NCBI GenBank assembly: GCA_948146395.1
Contig: OX411543.1
Coordinates: 70,174,948-70,238,947, forward strand
Length of the DNA stretch: 64,000 nucleotides
Reading direction: 5' to 3'
Source of the DNA: Fragum whitleyi
Taxonomy: Eukaryota; Mollusca; Bivalvia; Cardiida; Cardiidae
Shown here: one piece after another, positions 52,001 through 58,776 of the stretch
Layout: each line of letters opens with the position of its first letter
How positions within the stretch are numbered: the stretch's first letter is position 1
Position numbers and translations under genes: made by a program
Notes under the pieces: generated by a model
Seen by the model: the letters and a program-made list of their open reading frames with translations, nothing else
Told to the model about the DNA's origin: nothing
Database searches by the model: none

Positions 52001-55000
52001 TGAAACTTGGTCAGAATGTTTGTCTCCATCAAATCTCGGTTAAGTTCGAAATTGGGTCAAGTGGGGTCAAAAATGGGGTCAAGGGGTCAAATCTTAGAAA
52101 AACCTTGTGTGCGCTCTAAAGGCCATATTTTTGGCCCAAATGTCTTGAAACTTGGTCAGAATGTTTGTCTCCATCAAATCTCAGTCAAGTTTGAAATTGG
52201 GTCAAGTAGGGTAAAAAATAGGGTCAAGGGGTCAAATCTTTGAAAAACCTTGTGTGCTCTTTAGAGGCTATATTTGTGGCCCAAATGTCTTGAAACTTGG
52301 TCAGAATGTTTGTTTCCATCAAATCTCGGTCAAGTTTGAAATTGGGTCAAGTGGGGTCAAAATTGGGTCAAGGGGTCAAATCTTAGAAAAATCTTGTGTG
52401 CACTCTAGAGGACACATTTTTTTGCTCAAATGTCTTGAAACTTGGTCAGAATGTTTGTCTCCATCAAATCTCAGTCAGGTTCAAATTGGGTCAAGTGGGG
52501 CCAAAAATGGGGTCAAGGGTTCAAATCTTGGGAAAACCTTGTGTGTAATCTAGAAGCCACATCTTTGGTCCAAATGTCTTGAAACATGTTTGTCTCCATC
52601 AAATCTCAGTCATGTTCAAAATTGGGTCAAGTGGGGTCAAAATTGGGGTCAAGGGGTCAAATCTTAAAAAGAAGAAAACATGTTAACTCAATTATCTTGA
52701 AACTTGGTCAATATGTTTGTATGAAACCTAGGTCAAGTTCGAAATTGCCTTGAAATCTTACACAAGTTTGATAGAACAAAAACATTTTAGAGGCAACAGT
52801 TTTAACTGAAATGTTTTCTTCTTGATCTCTTTGACTTTTGTTTAGCCATGCATCAGGTGAGCGCTTTAGGGCCAATGGCCCTCTTGTTTAAAAAAAAAAA
52901 CATTGCCCGTTAGTTTCTTTTTTTCTTTTTTGTTTGTATGAATGGGGTTTAACGACTATTATATTTTTTTTTTTTCGATTTTATTGCGCGGCTAGAGCAC
53001 CTAACTGTGGATATCTGAATTTTTCCTTACGAATACTACCAAGACAACTCTTCCGTTTGTATGCAACAAATGAAATGCGGCAGTGCAAAAAAGTTAATTG
53101 TTATTCACAAACTAGTCAAATGGGACTATCAGAAGAAAGAAAAAAAAAATATAAAAAAAAGTGGGATAAAAGCTTATTTGAACCCTTGACCCCTGCAACT
53201 GTAGTCGTCAGACTAGACCTCTCGACCACACAGTCATACAAAGTGTATAGGTACAAAATTACTTAAATACAAACATTATTTAAAACTCATACCCTCCCCG
53301 GATTTACGATGTTTTTCTAAGGCTTGCTTCTACCCTCGATGATAAATGTATTCATTGGTTAATTTATTCATTGCATCAAGGTCAAGTCATGTCAATAATT
53401 TCAACTTTTAACAGAAGTTATTCTATCCAACTTAGATTTTTATCCACTATCCAACACCCAACAGCAGAGTGTAGGCACCCATTGGCAGTGATCATGTCTT
53501 TTTTAACCCTAGAACATTTAAATATATATGGGGTTAATTGATTTTCTTCAGAAGAGCAGAGAAATTGAAAGTGCAAGTTAATACAAACAATTTCAAAAGA
53601 AAGATCAAATTCTGTCATTTACTATTCAACAGCTATTCTTTTAAACTGAGCATATTTTATGTGAAGCACATCTATCCCACAGGAAAGTTTCAACTTGAAG
53701 CACATTGTTACAGCCCCTGATAACACTACCCATCCAAAGATTGTATCAGAAAAAGAGAGAATCAAATCCATGAAAAAAAGATGCAAAAAGTTGAAACAAA
53801 GAATGAATTCAAGGTAATTTCATGTTGTGAATTTGAGTTTAAATATGTGGCCTATCACATAAAAAAGCCAATATCTTAGAACTCCAAAAAATGAGTATTT
53901 TAAAAAGAGATTTGTTACAGTGGAGGTCAACCATAGGTTGCATTTCAAAACCTCTTTCACAGGAAGGTGGAATAATGATTCTATATTCGGAAAATTAGCC
54001 TAGTGTAAAATCTTTGACCCTAGTCAGTCTGCACAGTGTGACTAGCAGCAACACTTTACACACTACACAGATGGTCCTTTTTTGCATAATGGATAACATA
54101 TTCATTGGGAATATGTTTGAGAGCTCATTCATCTAGATACTCTTGTCAGAAAGCATTTATTGATAAAGGGAGCTCAATTTTTTTTATAGAGATGTTCGTT
54201 TTCAATGCAAAATAGAGAGAAATACATTTTCTTATAAAAAAAGTAATGGCAAGTACAAAGAAATTTAGTTTATTATTTATAACAAGCGATATTTTGACTG
54301 TTTACCATGCTGTTCAGAGGATATGAAATCATGGATCTGTGTTAATATTTTTCAGAGGATTGGAATATGAGAGCACATTGGTTGGAAAACAGGCTACACT
54401 GGAGTCAGCAAACAAAGCAAAGTAAGATTGTTTAGGACTTCATATACACTCATAACTTTTACTAAGCTTAATAATACTCTGAGTGAACTGTTCCACATTT
54501 TATGACATTTTAGCGGTGACTGCCAGAAGAATCTTCATTTGGCTTTACTGACTGAAAGTAAAAAAAGTAATAAAGCAATGGCTTTCCCACCAGTCTGTCC
54601 ACAAATATCATTTGATTCTCTTAAAACTTTCAAAGGATGCTTACAGGGTCATTAAGGATTATGGAAAATCACTTTGGAAAATGGGGACATTCTGTTCTAT
54701 TACACTTGAAAAGGAGCCTTATGGAATTTGACTTGATGCAATTTTGATAATTCTGAAAAAATACATACATGGGTCATTGTGTTGAAGTGCAGACAAACAA
54801 CAAACAGCAATGGACAGACACTTAGTGAATACACAGAATGTAAACACCAACTGATATCTGTATCAATACCTTTTTATGACCTCACATAGATTGGGGGCAT
54901 ATTGTTTTCCATTGTCTGTCTGTCTATTGGTCTGTCTGTATTGCTATAGTTTAAGAGTCCTTGTAGCAGTCATTGTTGTACAAAATCTTAGTCTTTATGG

Positions 55001-58000
55001 GACATTTTGGGTATTACTAATGGAATTCAATTAAAACTCGGAACTTATGTTTACTATCAAATCAACAATCTGTGCTAATAAGAAAGGTACCTGTATTTGT
55101 CAACAATTACTATCGAGGTATATAAATCTACATCCATTTGTGAAAATTATACCTCTTTTGACTTTGAATTATGACCCACTACCTTGTAATTTTTAACCCA
55201 CTATCTAGCATTCAGAAATAATGGATATAGCATTCAGATGTATGTGATAATTGATATAAGCCTGTATGTGATTTTTCAAACAATTTTATTTGTACCACAA
55301 CCACAGCCTTATTTAAAATTGGAAATCTTACACACAGGTTCTCTTTTATACTTTCAGAATGCAGAAGGTAACCAGGGACCTTAATAAATGTCTGCAGATA
55401 CAAGAGACAGGCCCCTGGTCACAGAGTCGAGTGTCAGCCCTGGACAGGTCTTTGGGAGAACTGAATAGGATATTTGATAAAAAGGTAACCTATTATTCAT
55501 GCAGAGTAGATTTGAACCATTAGAATGAATGGTAAATTTTGTATTATTGTCAAGAGTTTTATATTAGCTACTGATTGAACACAGAAAGTTTAAAGTCCTG
55601 CTTAAGGTAGTGGAATCGTAAAAGAACTGCAACATTTTGGAGATTTGAACCATTAGAATGAACGGTAAATTTTGTATTATTGTTAAGAGTTTTATATTAG
55701 CTACTGATTGAACACAGAAAGTTTAAAGTCCTGCTTAAGGTAGTGGAATCGTAAAAGAACTGCAACATTTTGAAGATTTTGTAGATTTGAACGGTAAATT
55801 TTGTATTATTGTTAAGAGTTTTATATTAGCTACTGATTGAACACAGAAAGTTTAAAGTCCTGCTTAAGGTAGTGGAATCGTAAAAGAACTGCAACATTTT
55901 GGAGATTTTGTAGATTTGAACGGTAAATTTTGTATTATTGTTAAGAGTTTTATATAAGCTACTGATTGAACACAGAAAGTTTAAAGTCCTGCTTAAGGTG
56001 GTGGAATCGTAAAAGAACTGCAACATTTTGGTACTCATGATCTTTCACAATGTTGACTGAGTATTTCCAGTGAAATCATTAGGAAACTTTGGTTAACACT
56101 GTTAAAGTTCATTACTTCTGAAATGTTCAGGGGCTGCTACTGGTCCGTTACCTTTATTCCAGTTTGATAAAGAACTTAAGAACAACTTTTACCCTTTTGC
56201 TTAAACATTAACTCCCCAATATCAGTTCCAATATCAATGCTTTTACAGGAAAAGCAAAATAAAAGCGATACAAAAATTATCTGATTCATAGTAAATGTTG
56301 ATAAAAAGACAACCCTCCTTATCATATGTCAACAAAAGTGTAAATATGGTATGTGCTTTATTCCTTCTATTTTGACGCTAGGTTTTGCCAAAGCCTTGTC
56401 TTTGTTTTCTGCAACATCTTCATAGTCCAGCCAAAACTTAGCAATTTAGTGCTGTATTTCTAATACTAAAAGCACTTTCCTGAAATTATGAATACATTAA
56501 TACATTAATAAATGATCAGCCAATTCTAAAATTTTAATGAGGTTTTGTCAAAATTAAAGCACCTTTTAGAATTGTTTGTAAAGTCTGAAAAGGGTCAATG
56601 ATTGTAACAGATCTAAAATAGTTTTCTAACAACAGAACTATGTATATTCATTGTAGGCCCCAAATGACCAGGTGACATTCCGCCATTTAGGAGGTCTAAC
56701 CACCCTCAGTAGAATAGCTCAACTAGTGGATACAGCCAATATACAGGCCACACCACCTATACCTCAAAAGTAAGTCCCATGTGCATTTGTTTCCTGATAT
56801 TTGATGACTCACCTGTTGATAATCACTTATTGCTTAAATGTTTTCTCAGGCACAATAGGGATTTCTTGATGAAATTTCTTGATCTTTAGAAACTTTCTAA
56901 TATTACCACTTTAAGTAATTCATAATTTGCTTAAATGCTTTCTGAAACATTACCGGGGTTTTTAATGTATTTTCTTTAGAAACGTTTTGATATTTATCAA
57001 TAAAGACTAGCATGATCAACTTTCAGTTTGAGTCTGACTAAGAGTATATTTTTCAGATAACATTTTGAAATAGCAGAAAATACAATGTCAACATGCATTA
57101 AACATTTTATAAGAATTTTAATAATTGCAAATGAAAGGAAGAAAAGACCTGATGGTGGGTCAATATTATGTTTATCAATCTCTTTATTACCACATTTGGC
57201 ATGAAATTATAAACAAGTGTTATAAACTAAGATCAGTCTGCGCACATGTGCAGGCTGATCTTATTCTATAACTCTTGTAACAATAGAAATACTCCAGGTT
57301 AAGTAAATGGACCCGTAATAGTTTTGCAACATCTCAGATGTAAGGAACTTTTACAATGTTAATTGAGGTTTCCTAATGATTTTCATTAGGAAACCTGGCT
57401 TAACATTGTGAAAGAATATGTGGTCCGAAATGTTGCAGAACTATTATGGGTCCACTACCTTTAACAAGACAACTTGTATTTTTGTAGGTCTTTAGTCCTA
57501 GTATGTCAAGTGTTCAAGCAAGCTTGTAAACAGAACTTTGAGAACAGCCATTATATGATGTTTAGTAACAAGATTGGACTGCTGATAGATCTCTGTATAC
57601 ACCAACTTCTGGTAAGTGAAGTATTTAACCCATTCTCACACAATTGCATTATTTTTTATGCCTCTGAAGAAAAACAGTTTTGAAAATGTGGCTGAAATTG
57701 CCTGTCACAGGCATTTCATCATGGTTCAAATTGTTTTCTTCCCTGAATCTGAAAGATTTTTTAAATCTTATCAACTGATAATTGTTGAATGTTGACTTCT
57801 TTGAATTTAGACCAATCTACAAATCTATCATCTTATAATGAGTAACATGGCCAATGAATTTAGCTTGAGGATAAGATCAGTAAAAGTTGCATCTGATCCA
57901 CATAATGGTGATACTATGTTCATAAATATGATTATCTGGGGAATCTACAATTTCCCTGTATTGATACATGTCTTAGGAAATCTGCATACCTTTTAGTATC

Positions 58001-58474
58001 TTTGTCAATGTCAAGATCACCTGGTAAAGTCAAGGTCAATTATTAAAGGTCATTTTTTTTTTAAAGAAATAGCTATTTAGGCAGAATTAGTGTTCTCCAA
58101 ACATATCAAGCTCAAAATGAGTTTTTCACTTACTAGAACCCACAACCTAAAAAAGTATTTTTGATTCTCTTAATTTCATTTCAATGCATATGTCCTATCA
58201 AAAAATATAAATAGACATATAAAAATGCAATAATAATGTGCTTTTGCTTCCAGTTGATGCTGCCTACAGATCAAATATGTGTGGAAAATGCATCAGGGAC
58301 AGAATTACCCAAACTACCTCATAATTTACTGGCCATCAACCTCATGCAGCTAATTACAACCATCTTGACATGTCTCGCTAAAAATAGTCCCTCGTTAAAA
58401 TCGAGTGATGCCTCACAGGAACGCATGAGTAAAACACTGGATGCCTTCACAAGTCGTGGGAACGATGTAATCAG
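30894..58474 (+). CDS. SCAPER: SCAPER, 22 coding exons, 3' end outside window
   Basis: Orthologue of S-phase cyclin A-associated protein in the ER, a cytosolic/ER-associated protein that binds cyclin A-CDK2. In mammals it also links the TTC5-ribosome complex to CCR4-NOT for tubulin mRNA decay (established knowledge). Exons: 30894-31002, 31872-32098, 33233-33336, 33827-33979, 35018-35193, 35747-36582, 38508-38681, 39751-39823, 40121-40238, 40577-40688, 40992-41132, 42921-43022, 43477-43673, 44494-44575, 45456-45614, 50185-50286, 53683-53813, 54356-54421, 55358-55484, 56657-56769, 57488-57611, 58254-58474. All are bounded by AG/GT and the phases join to 1,215 codons + 2 nt. Residues: N-terminal SCAPER domain about 10-160, RxLxF 180-184, K/S-rich 257-535, coiled coil about 640-900, C2H2 finger C915/C918/H931/H937, helical C-terminal region from about 1020. 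The human protein is about 1,400 aa by memory, so a few hundred residues lie to the right. The ATG is tentative: codons upstream in the exon are open. Confidence 0.93.
31130..31285 (+). repeat. tRNA-like SINE fragment in intron 1
   Basis: 'ggcacgatggttagagagtt' resembles an A-box head and 'tgttggttcaatccttgcc' a B-box; the spacing is longer than in a tRNA. Low confidence. Confidence 0.35.
31320..31630 (+). repeat. Decayed family A core and 3' end in intron 1
   Basis: Two diverged 145-bp-type units ('gccacattttctactcaaat', 'cttgaacttggtcagaat', 'ggaattgggtcaag') end with 'gccaatggtcctcctgttt', a worn version of the family A terminus GGGCCaatGGCCCTCTTGTTT. Confidence 0.6.
31872..32098 (+). CDS. 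SCAPER: SCAPER exon 2
   Basis: Acceptor ttcag, donor gtaagg; phase 1 in, phase 0 out. Encodes residues 37-112, with a basic linker and the conserved DLRARYWKFLFDNLQRAVD and IYETCEQDES segment of the SCAPER N-terminal domain. Confidence 0.95.
32795..33214 (-). repeat. Element H3 (minus) in intron 2
   Basis: Inverted copy of H1/H2: terminal hairpin at about 32850-32886, full CRE at 33043-33050, and the end CGTAGGTCATATTATAA at 33198-33214. The end lies 18 bp from the acceptor of exon 3. Confidence 0.7.
33233..33336 (+). CDS. SCAPER: SCAPER exon 3
   Basis: Acceptor cttacag, donor gtaggg; phase 0 in, 2 out. Encodes EVIMMLEHSTRDFQSLIDR and LHVQKEYEIATKEGD, continuing the N-terminal domain. Confidence 0.93.
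33684..33780 (+). repeat. MITE (AAGGTAGTGGACC) half copy, intron 3
   Basis: 'aaggtagtggacccgtaat', 'agttccacaacgtttcaga' and 'acagtgttgaccgacattt' match one arm of the MITE at 38315-38474. It ends about 46 bp before exon 4. Confidence 0.65.
33827..33979 (+). CDS. SCAPER: SCAPER exon 4 with RxLxF motif
   Basis: Acceptor ttccag, donor gtaagg; phase 2 in and out. Encodes PTSIAWEVRKMSPG, close to the vertebrate sequence, then a Ser/His/Pro linker and RVLNF (33924-33938), a canonical RxLxF cyclin-docking motif at the place where human SCAPER has RSLNF. Confidence 0.95.
34081..34425. repeat. 117-bp tandem repeat, about 2.8 copies, intron 4
   Basis: GCAGAAGCAATAATGAAACT recurs at 34101, 34218 and 34335 with near identity. 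The unit equals 39 codons, so open frames of about 104-110 codons run through it on both strands. Intronic, not coding. Confidence 0.85.
35018..35193 (+). CDS. SCAPER: SCAPER exon 5
   Basis: Acceptor catacag, donor gtgagt; phase 2 in, 1 out. Encodes NSWADRVRGVKVT, matching the conserved SWADKVK element, and then a Pro/Ser-rich stretch (PVLPEPPILSPVPSSQTESD). Confidence 0.93.
35398..35469. repeat. 72-bp palindrome in intron 5
   Basis: CCCTATGTTTTTGGTACTCA with TGAGTACCAAAAACATAGGG in perfect inversion, plus TTGGAATTG / CAATTCCAA inside. Same family as 39594-39664. Confidence 0.75.
35747..36582 (+). CDS. SCAPER: SCAPER exon 6 (long, K/S-rich)
   Basis: Acceptor ttttag, donor gtaagt; phase 1 in, 0 out. 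It opens with the conserved SDGWETVQRSGK and then about 250 residues of low-complexity Lys/Ser/Asp/Val sequence, including three 13-residue repeats of SENKKSSDPKTVM type (36178-36294). The frame stays open for 57 more bases past the donor (into a poly-lysine run to 36639), so intron retention would add a short basic tail. Likely disordered and lineage-specific. Confidence 0.92.
36178..36294 (+). repeat. 39-bp coding repeat x3 in exon 6
   Basis: Units 36178-36216, 36217-36255 and 36256-36294, each 13 codons (SENKK-S-SDPK-V), with mostly synonymous or conservative differences. Confidence 0.8.
36652..38058 (+). mobile_element. Family B element B1 (1.4 kb) in intron 6
   Basis: The 5' end after a T-run is AGCTCcACTGGCtgaagGCCAGcGAGCT, then ATTGTCATGGCGGAGTGTCC and a TGCGTCCGTGCG-type microsatellite. 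It has about seven 154-bp core units (ggccgatttcaatgaaact; gaatgttccttgggtga; aaatatgggcgtggcaggg). The 3' end is AGCCAGTGGAGC, the reverse complement of the 5' GCTCCACTGGCT, then AGGCCctcttGGGCCT and CTTG before T. It starts 69 bp after exon 6. Confidence 0.85.
38315..38474. mobile_element. Intact palindromic MITE (160 bp), intron 6
   Basis: The arms AAGGTAGTGGACCCGTAATA and TACTGGTCCACTACCTT, with further pairing down to CCTAATG-aaaat-CATTAGG, make almost the whole element one inverted repeat. Copies or halves at 8449, 33684, 55996, 57301, 61238 and 62645. It ends 33 bp before exon 7. Confidence 0.85.
38508..38681 (+). CDS. SCAPER: SCAPER exon 7
   Basis: Acceptor tttcag, donor gtgagt; 58 codons, phase 0/0. 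Encodes ALKSAIQEEETWLKELAREE, aligned with the human acidic IASAIAEEEQLTREIEAEEN helix. Confidence 0.93.
38930..39190 (+). repeat. Decayed family D element, intron 7
   Basis: 'aaacttgatacatgtgttcaccatcacaag' (in parts), 'tatgcctctttttcgacac' and 'ggcacccggcagcggtgcc' correspond in order to the D1 body and 3' hairpin. The microsatellite is GTTGTTGTTG. Confidence 0.55.
39594..39664. repeat. 71-bp palindrome in intron 7
   Basis: ATCCTATGTTGTGAATACTC and GAGTATTCACAAAATAGGAT arms around ATTGAAATTGTC / GACAATTTCAGT; related to 35398-35469. Confidence 0.7.
39751..39823 (+). CDS. SCAPER: SCAPER exon 8
   Basis: Acceptor ctacag, donor gtgagt; phase 0 in, 1 out. Short exon with LDWDSMVAEYD, matching the human MDWNDVLADYE. 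Confidence 0.93.
39857..39965 (+). repeat. Element H fragment, intron 8
   Basis: 'tataatttggcgtatgaca', 'ggcatgaaataaccctatt' and 'gaatattttttattag' match the left end of H1/H2. Confidence 0.5.
40121..40238 (+). CDS. SCAPER: SCAPER exon 9
   Basis: Acceptor tcaacag, donor gtatgt; phase 1 in, 2 out. Encodes TKNWGEMVEEAEIRTP and GHAVHMHEKLSSPSRKR. The second block is nearly identical to the human GHGIHMHEKLSSPSRKR and is diagnostic for SCAPER. Confidence 0.97.
40577..40688 (+). CDS. SCAPER: SCAPER exon 10
   Basis: Acceptor attcag, donor gtatca (weaker consensus); phase 2 in, 0 out. Encodes SPTESKKRHEEKQAKAQEL and the start of the charged coiled coil. Confidence 0.95.
40992..41132 (+). CDS. SCAPER: SCAPER exon 11
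   Basis: Acceptor attcag, donor gtaatc; 47 codons, phase 0/0. Encodes VRAWKEELMKQKKETIERK and more charged coiled coil. Confidence 0.95.
41408..41521 (+). repeat. GATCAGACTGCACAT hairpin repeat, copy 4 (intron 11)
   Basis: AGATCAGGCTGCACATATGT, GCAGACTGATCTTTGTCTAT, 'acctcctgcaaaagaggga', 'cagcatgtcaagagtt'. A second, different palindromic block (tagtcagtttgtgcaatc; gtgcagtctgactaagg) follows at about 41640-41700 and recurs at 54000-54070. Confidence 0.75.
41973..42896 (+). mobile_element. Family A element A5 (0.9 kb) in intron 11
   Basis: The 5' end is AGCTCACCTGAGCAtgtaGTGCTC a AGGTGAGCT and the 3' end is TCAGGTGAGAGATCTGAGACCatcatGGTCCTCTTG before T. The core is different again: units with 'aaatcttctt..ctgaaacca', 'tagtatgtagcatcatcta' and 'atatcaagaccctgg'. 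The 3' terminus is 24 bp from exon 12. Confidence 0.8.
42921..43022 (+). CDS. SCAPER: SCAPER exon 12
   Basis: Acceptor ttgtag, donor gtactt; 34 codons, phase 0/0. Encodes NEIAFINSLEAQNKRLDIL, close to the human NEIAFINTLEAQNKRHDVL. Its acceptor region borders element A5. Confidence 0.96.
43477..43673 (+). CDS. SCAPER: SCAPER exon 13
   Basis: Acceptor tatag, donor gtaggt; phase 0 in, 2 out. Arg/Lys/Glu-rich coiled coil (ERRKTLQAERLARLQEI). Element H4 begins about 15 bp after the donor. Confidence 0.93.
43689..44078 (+). repeat. Element H4 in intron 13
   Basis: Starts GATAATATGACCTACAATGC and carries 'gagtgaaataagccc', 'tgcaaatgagctt', a degenerate CRE (tgacatca) and the AACAGATAAAAACTCG / TTTTTTTATCTGTTT hairpin. 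Same order as H1-H3. Confidence 0.7.
44494..44575 (+). CDS. SCAPER: SCAPER exon 14
   Basis: Acceptor cccag, donor gtcagt; phase 2 in, 0 out. Encodes DREERLAALNAQHEQHIQEL, like the human DREERLAALTAAQQEAMEEL. Confidence 0.96.
44631..44703. repeat. 73-bp near-perfect palindrome in intron 14
   Basis: TAAGATGTGTTTTTTGTAAA with TTTACAAAAAACACATCTTA around TCATAAATGacaaCATTTATGA. A diverged half follows at 44755-44790. Confidence 0.75.
45456..45614 (+). CDS. SCAPER: SCAPER exon 15, zinc-finger cysteine half
   Basis: Acceptor acacag, donor gtatgt; 53 codons, phase 0/0. Ends with DAPKLTPYESKKMCTICNAL, giving the CxxC pair (C915, C918). The human equivalent is APKLTPYERKKQCSLCNVL. Confidence 0.97.
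45615..46489. other. Intron 15, left part; nothing recognised
   Basis: AT-rich intronic sequence without a recognised repeat or second coding frame. Confidence 0.45.
46490..46535 (+). repeat. Left half of hairpin repeat split by A6
   Basis: 'aggtgtagtaaataagattg' and CACAGATGTGCAGGCT match the left arm of the GATCAGACTGCACAT repeat. The right part resumes at 50032 (tttgttcatacctcctgcc). Confidence 0.7.
46536..50031 (+). mobile_element. Family A element A6 (3.5 kb) in intron 15
   Basis: It has the standard family A 5' hairpin (AGCTCACCTGAGCACgaaGTGCTC...), a CGTCCGGCGTCGG microsatellite and about 18 core units of about 165 bp. Units contain 'gaaccaggagccctacaga', 'ttggcatggatgatcag', CCAGGTGCggaGCACCAGG, a G-run (aggggggagagggt) and a CTTCTTCTTC tract. 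The 3' end is TCAGGTGAGCGACCCAGGGCCaacGGCCCTCTTG before T. The core is unrelated to A1-A5. Confidence 0.85.
46940..49165 (+). repeat. 1.1-kb higher-order duplication inside A6
   Basis: Blocks at about 46940-48045 and 48046-49151 match at a constant offset of 1106 bp; the 72- and 73-codon antisense frames at 47457/48563 and 47620/48726 are identical. Boundaries are approximate. Confidence 0.8.
50032..50095 (+). repeat. Right half of hairpin repeat split by A6
   Basis: 'tttgttcatacctcctgcc', 'aaagcaggaatattttggg' and 'ttcagtatggcaagggttt' complete the copy begun at 46490. Confidence 0.75.
50185..50286 (+). CDS. SCAPER: SCAPER exon 16, zinc-finger histidine half
   Basis: Acceptor tttcag, donor gtaagt; 34 codons, phase 0/0. 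Starts ITSEVYLQSHLRGKTHQQAL, supplying H931 and H937. With exon 15 the finger is C-x2-C-x12-H-x5-H, the spacing of RNA-binding/matrin-type fingers. Confidence 0.97.
50335..50515 (+). repeat. Diverged SINE in intron 16
   Basis: 'gggttcaatccccagcagc' (B-box-like) and 'aaacctaagtgagatagcagc' match the SINE at 10699. The rest is worn. Confidence 0.5.
50820..52886 (+). mobile_element. Family A element A7 (2.1 kb) in intron 16
   Basis: Same 5' hairpin and ATTGTGATGGGCTGCTGTCC as A4, with a longer GTCCGTC microsatellite (50876-50935). About twelve 145-bp units; 3' end TCAGGTGAGCGCTTTAGGGCCaatGGCCCTCTTG before T. Closest relative in the window is A4. Confidence 0.85.
52887..53682. other. Intron 16, right part
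   Basis: AT-rich. 53420-53495 has a worn family D 3' region ('ccaacacccaacagcagagt', 'gtaggcacccattggcag'). A 110-codon open frame at 52934-53266 is low-complexity and has no coding support. Confidence 0.4.
53683..53813 (+). CDS. SCAPER: SCAPER exon 17
   Basis: Acceptor cacag, donor gtaatt; phase 0 in, 2 out. Encodes ESFNLKHIVTAPDN and the basic KERIKSMKKRCKKLKQRM, parallel to the human lysine-rich KKKAKKIKARM stretch. Confidence 0.9.
54000..54075 (+). repeat. Palindromic repeat in intron 17
   Basis: 'ctagtcagtctgcacagtgt' and 'gactagcagcaacactttac' match the block at about 41640-41710 (tagtcagtttgtgcaatc; gactaaggttgacactta). Confidence 0.5.
54356..54421 (+). CDS. SCAPER: SCAPER exon 18
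   Basis: Acceptor tttcag, donor gtaaga; phase 2 in and out. 66 nt encoding GLEYESTLVGKQA, equivalent to the human AKEYESLMETK. Confidence 0.93.
54875..55210 (+). repeat. Decayed hairpin-type element, intron 18
   Basis: A T-run, ATGACCTCACATAGATTGGG and CATATTGT are followed by GTCTGTCTGTC, the generic 5' order. The body has family D-like words (aaaactcggaacttatgtt; actatcaaatcaacaatct). No clear 3' end. Confidence 0.4.
55358..55484 (+). CDS. SCAPER: SCAPER exon 19
   Basis: Acceptor tttcag, donor gtaacc; phase 2 in, 0 out. Encodes WSQSRVSALDRSLGELNRIF, closely matching the human WANNKVSALDRTLGEITRIL. Start of the helical C-terminal region. Confidence 0.97.
55504..56040 (+). repeat. 129-134 bp tandem repeat x4 in intron 19
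   Basis: GGTAAATTTTGTATTATTG recurs at 55531, 55665, 55793 and 55922. Each unit includes a MITE end (aaggtagtggaatcgtaaaa; gaactgcaacattttgg). Confidence 0.85.
55996..56153. mobile_element. MITE copy at the end of the tandem array, intron 19
   Basis: AAGGTGGTGGAATCGTAAAA to CTACTGGTCCGTTACCTT with 'aatcattaggaaactttgg' in the middle; a full-length but diverged member of the 38315 family. Confidence 0.7.
56154..56656. other. Intron 19, right part; nothing recognised
   Basis: AT-rich intronic sequence with no repeat or RNA feature seen. Confidence 0.4.
56657..56769 (+). CDS. SCAPER: SCAPER exon 20
   Basis: Acceptor ttgtag, donor gtaagt; phase 0 in, 2 out. Encodes VTFRHLGGLTTLSRIAQLV, like the human IAFQAAGGLTALEHILQAV. 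Confidence 0.96.
57216..57300 (+). repeat. GATCAGACTGCACAT hairpin repeat, copy 6 (intron 20)
   Basis: AGATCAGTCTGCGCACATGT, GCAGGCTGATCTTATTCTAT and 'actcttgtaacaatagaaat'; abuts the MITE at 57301. Confidence 0.7.
57301..57462. mobile_element. MITE copy in intron 20
   Basis: AAGTAAATGGACCCGTAATA to ATTATGGGTCCACTACCTTT with CCTAATGATTTTCATTAGG at the centre. It ends 25 bp before exon 21. Confidence 0.85.
57488..57611 (+). CDS. SCAPER: SCAPER exon 21
   Basis: Acceptor ttgtag, donor gtaagt; phase 2 in, 0 out. Encodes FSNKIGLLIDLCIHQLL, like the human FSNKITFLMDLLIHQLT. Confidence 0.97.
57612..58253. other. Intron 21; nothing recognised
   Basis: No repeat or RNA feature seen. Confidence 0.4.
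58254..58474 (+). CDS. SCAPER: SCAPER exon 22 (last in window)
   Basis: Acceptor ttccag, donor gtatgt; phase 0 in, 2 out. Encodes LMLPTDQICVENASG, then AINLMQLITTILTCLAKNS and a Ser-rich linker ending AFTSRGNDVI. The equivalent human segment is followed by SYVVNMGLID, which I could not find before 64000. Confidence 0.9.
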
Positions 58475-58776
58475 GTATGTCATGCTCAACTTACAAAATC
58501 ACTGCTTGCTTCTTGGATGATTAAGATTTATTCTTCTCCTCGATTACAAGAAACATGTGTCTCAACAGCTGATGACTAAGAAACCATTTGCACAAGTTGT
58601 AGAGTAAGTCTAGGACATAGAGGATAGTCCTTTGTTTCATTGTAAGATGAGTTTATATTTCATTGAGTGAACAACTTAAGATATATGTATATATTTCATG
58701 TTGTTGTGATGTTCACAAAACAAAATATTAATTGATCTTATCGTAAAACAAATAATTATTCTATTTCTTTAAAGTA

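Noticed and set aside
52934..53266. 110-codon open frame in intron 16
   Set aside because: It runs through T-rich and A-rich tracts, has no similarity I recognise, and lies between repeats within an intron.
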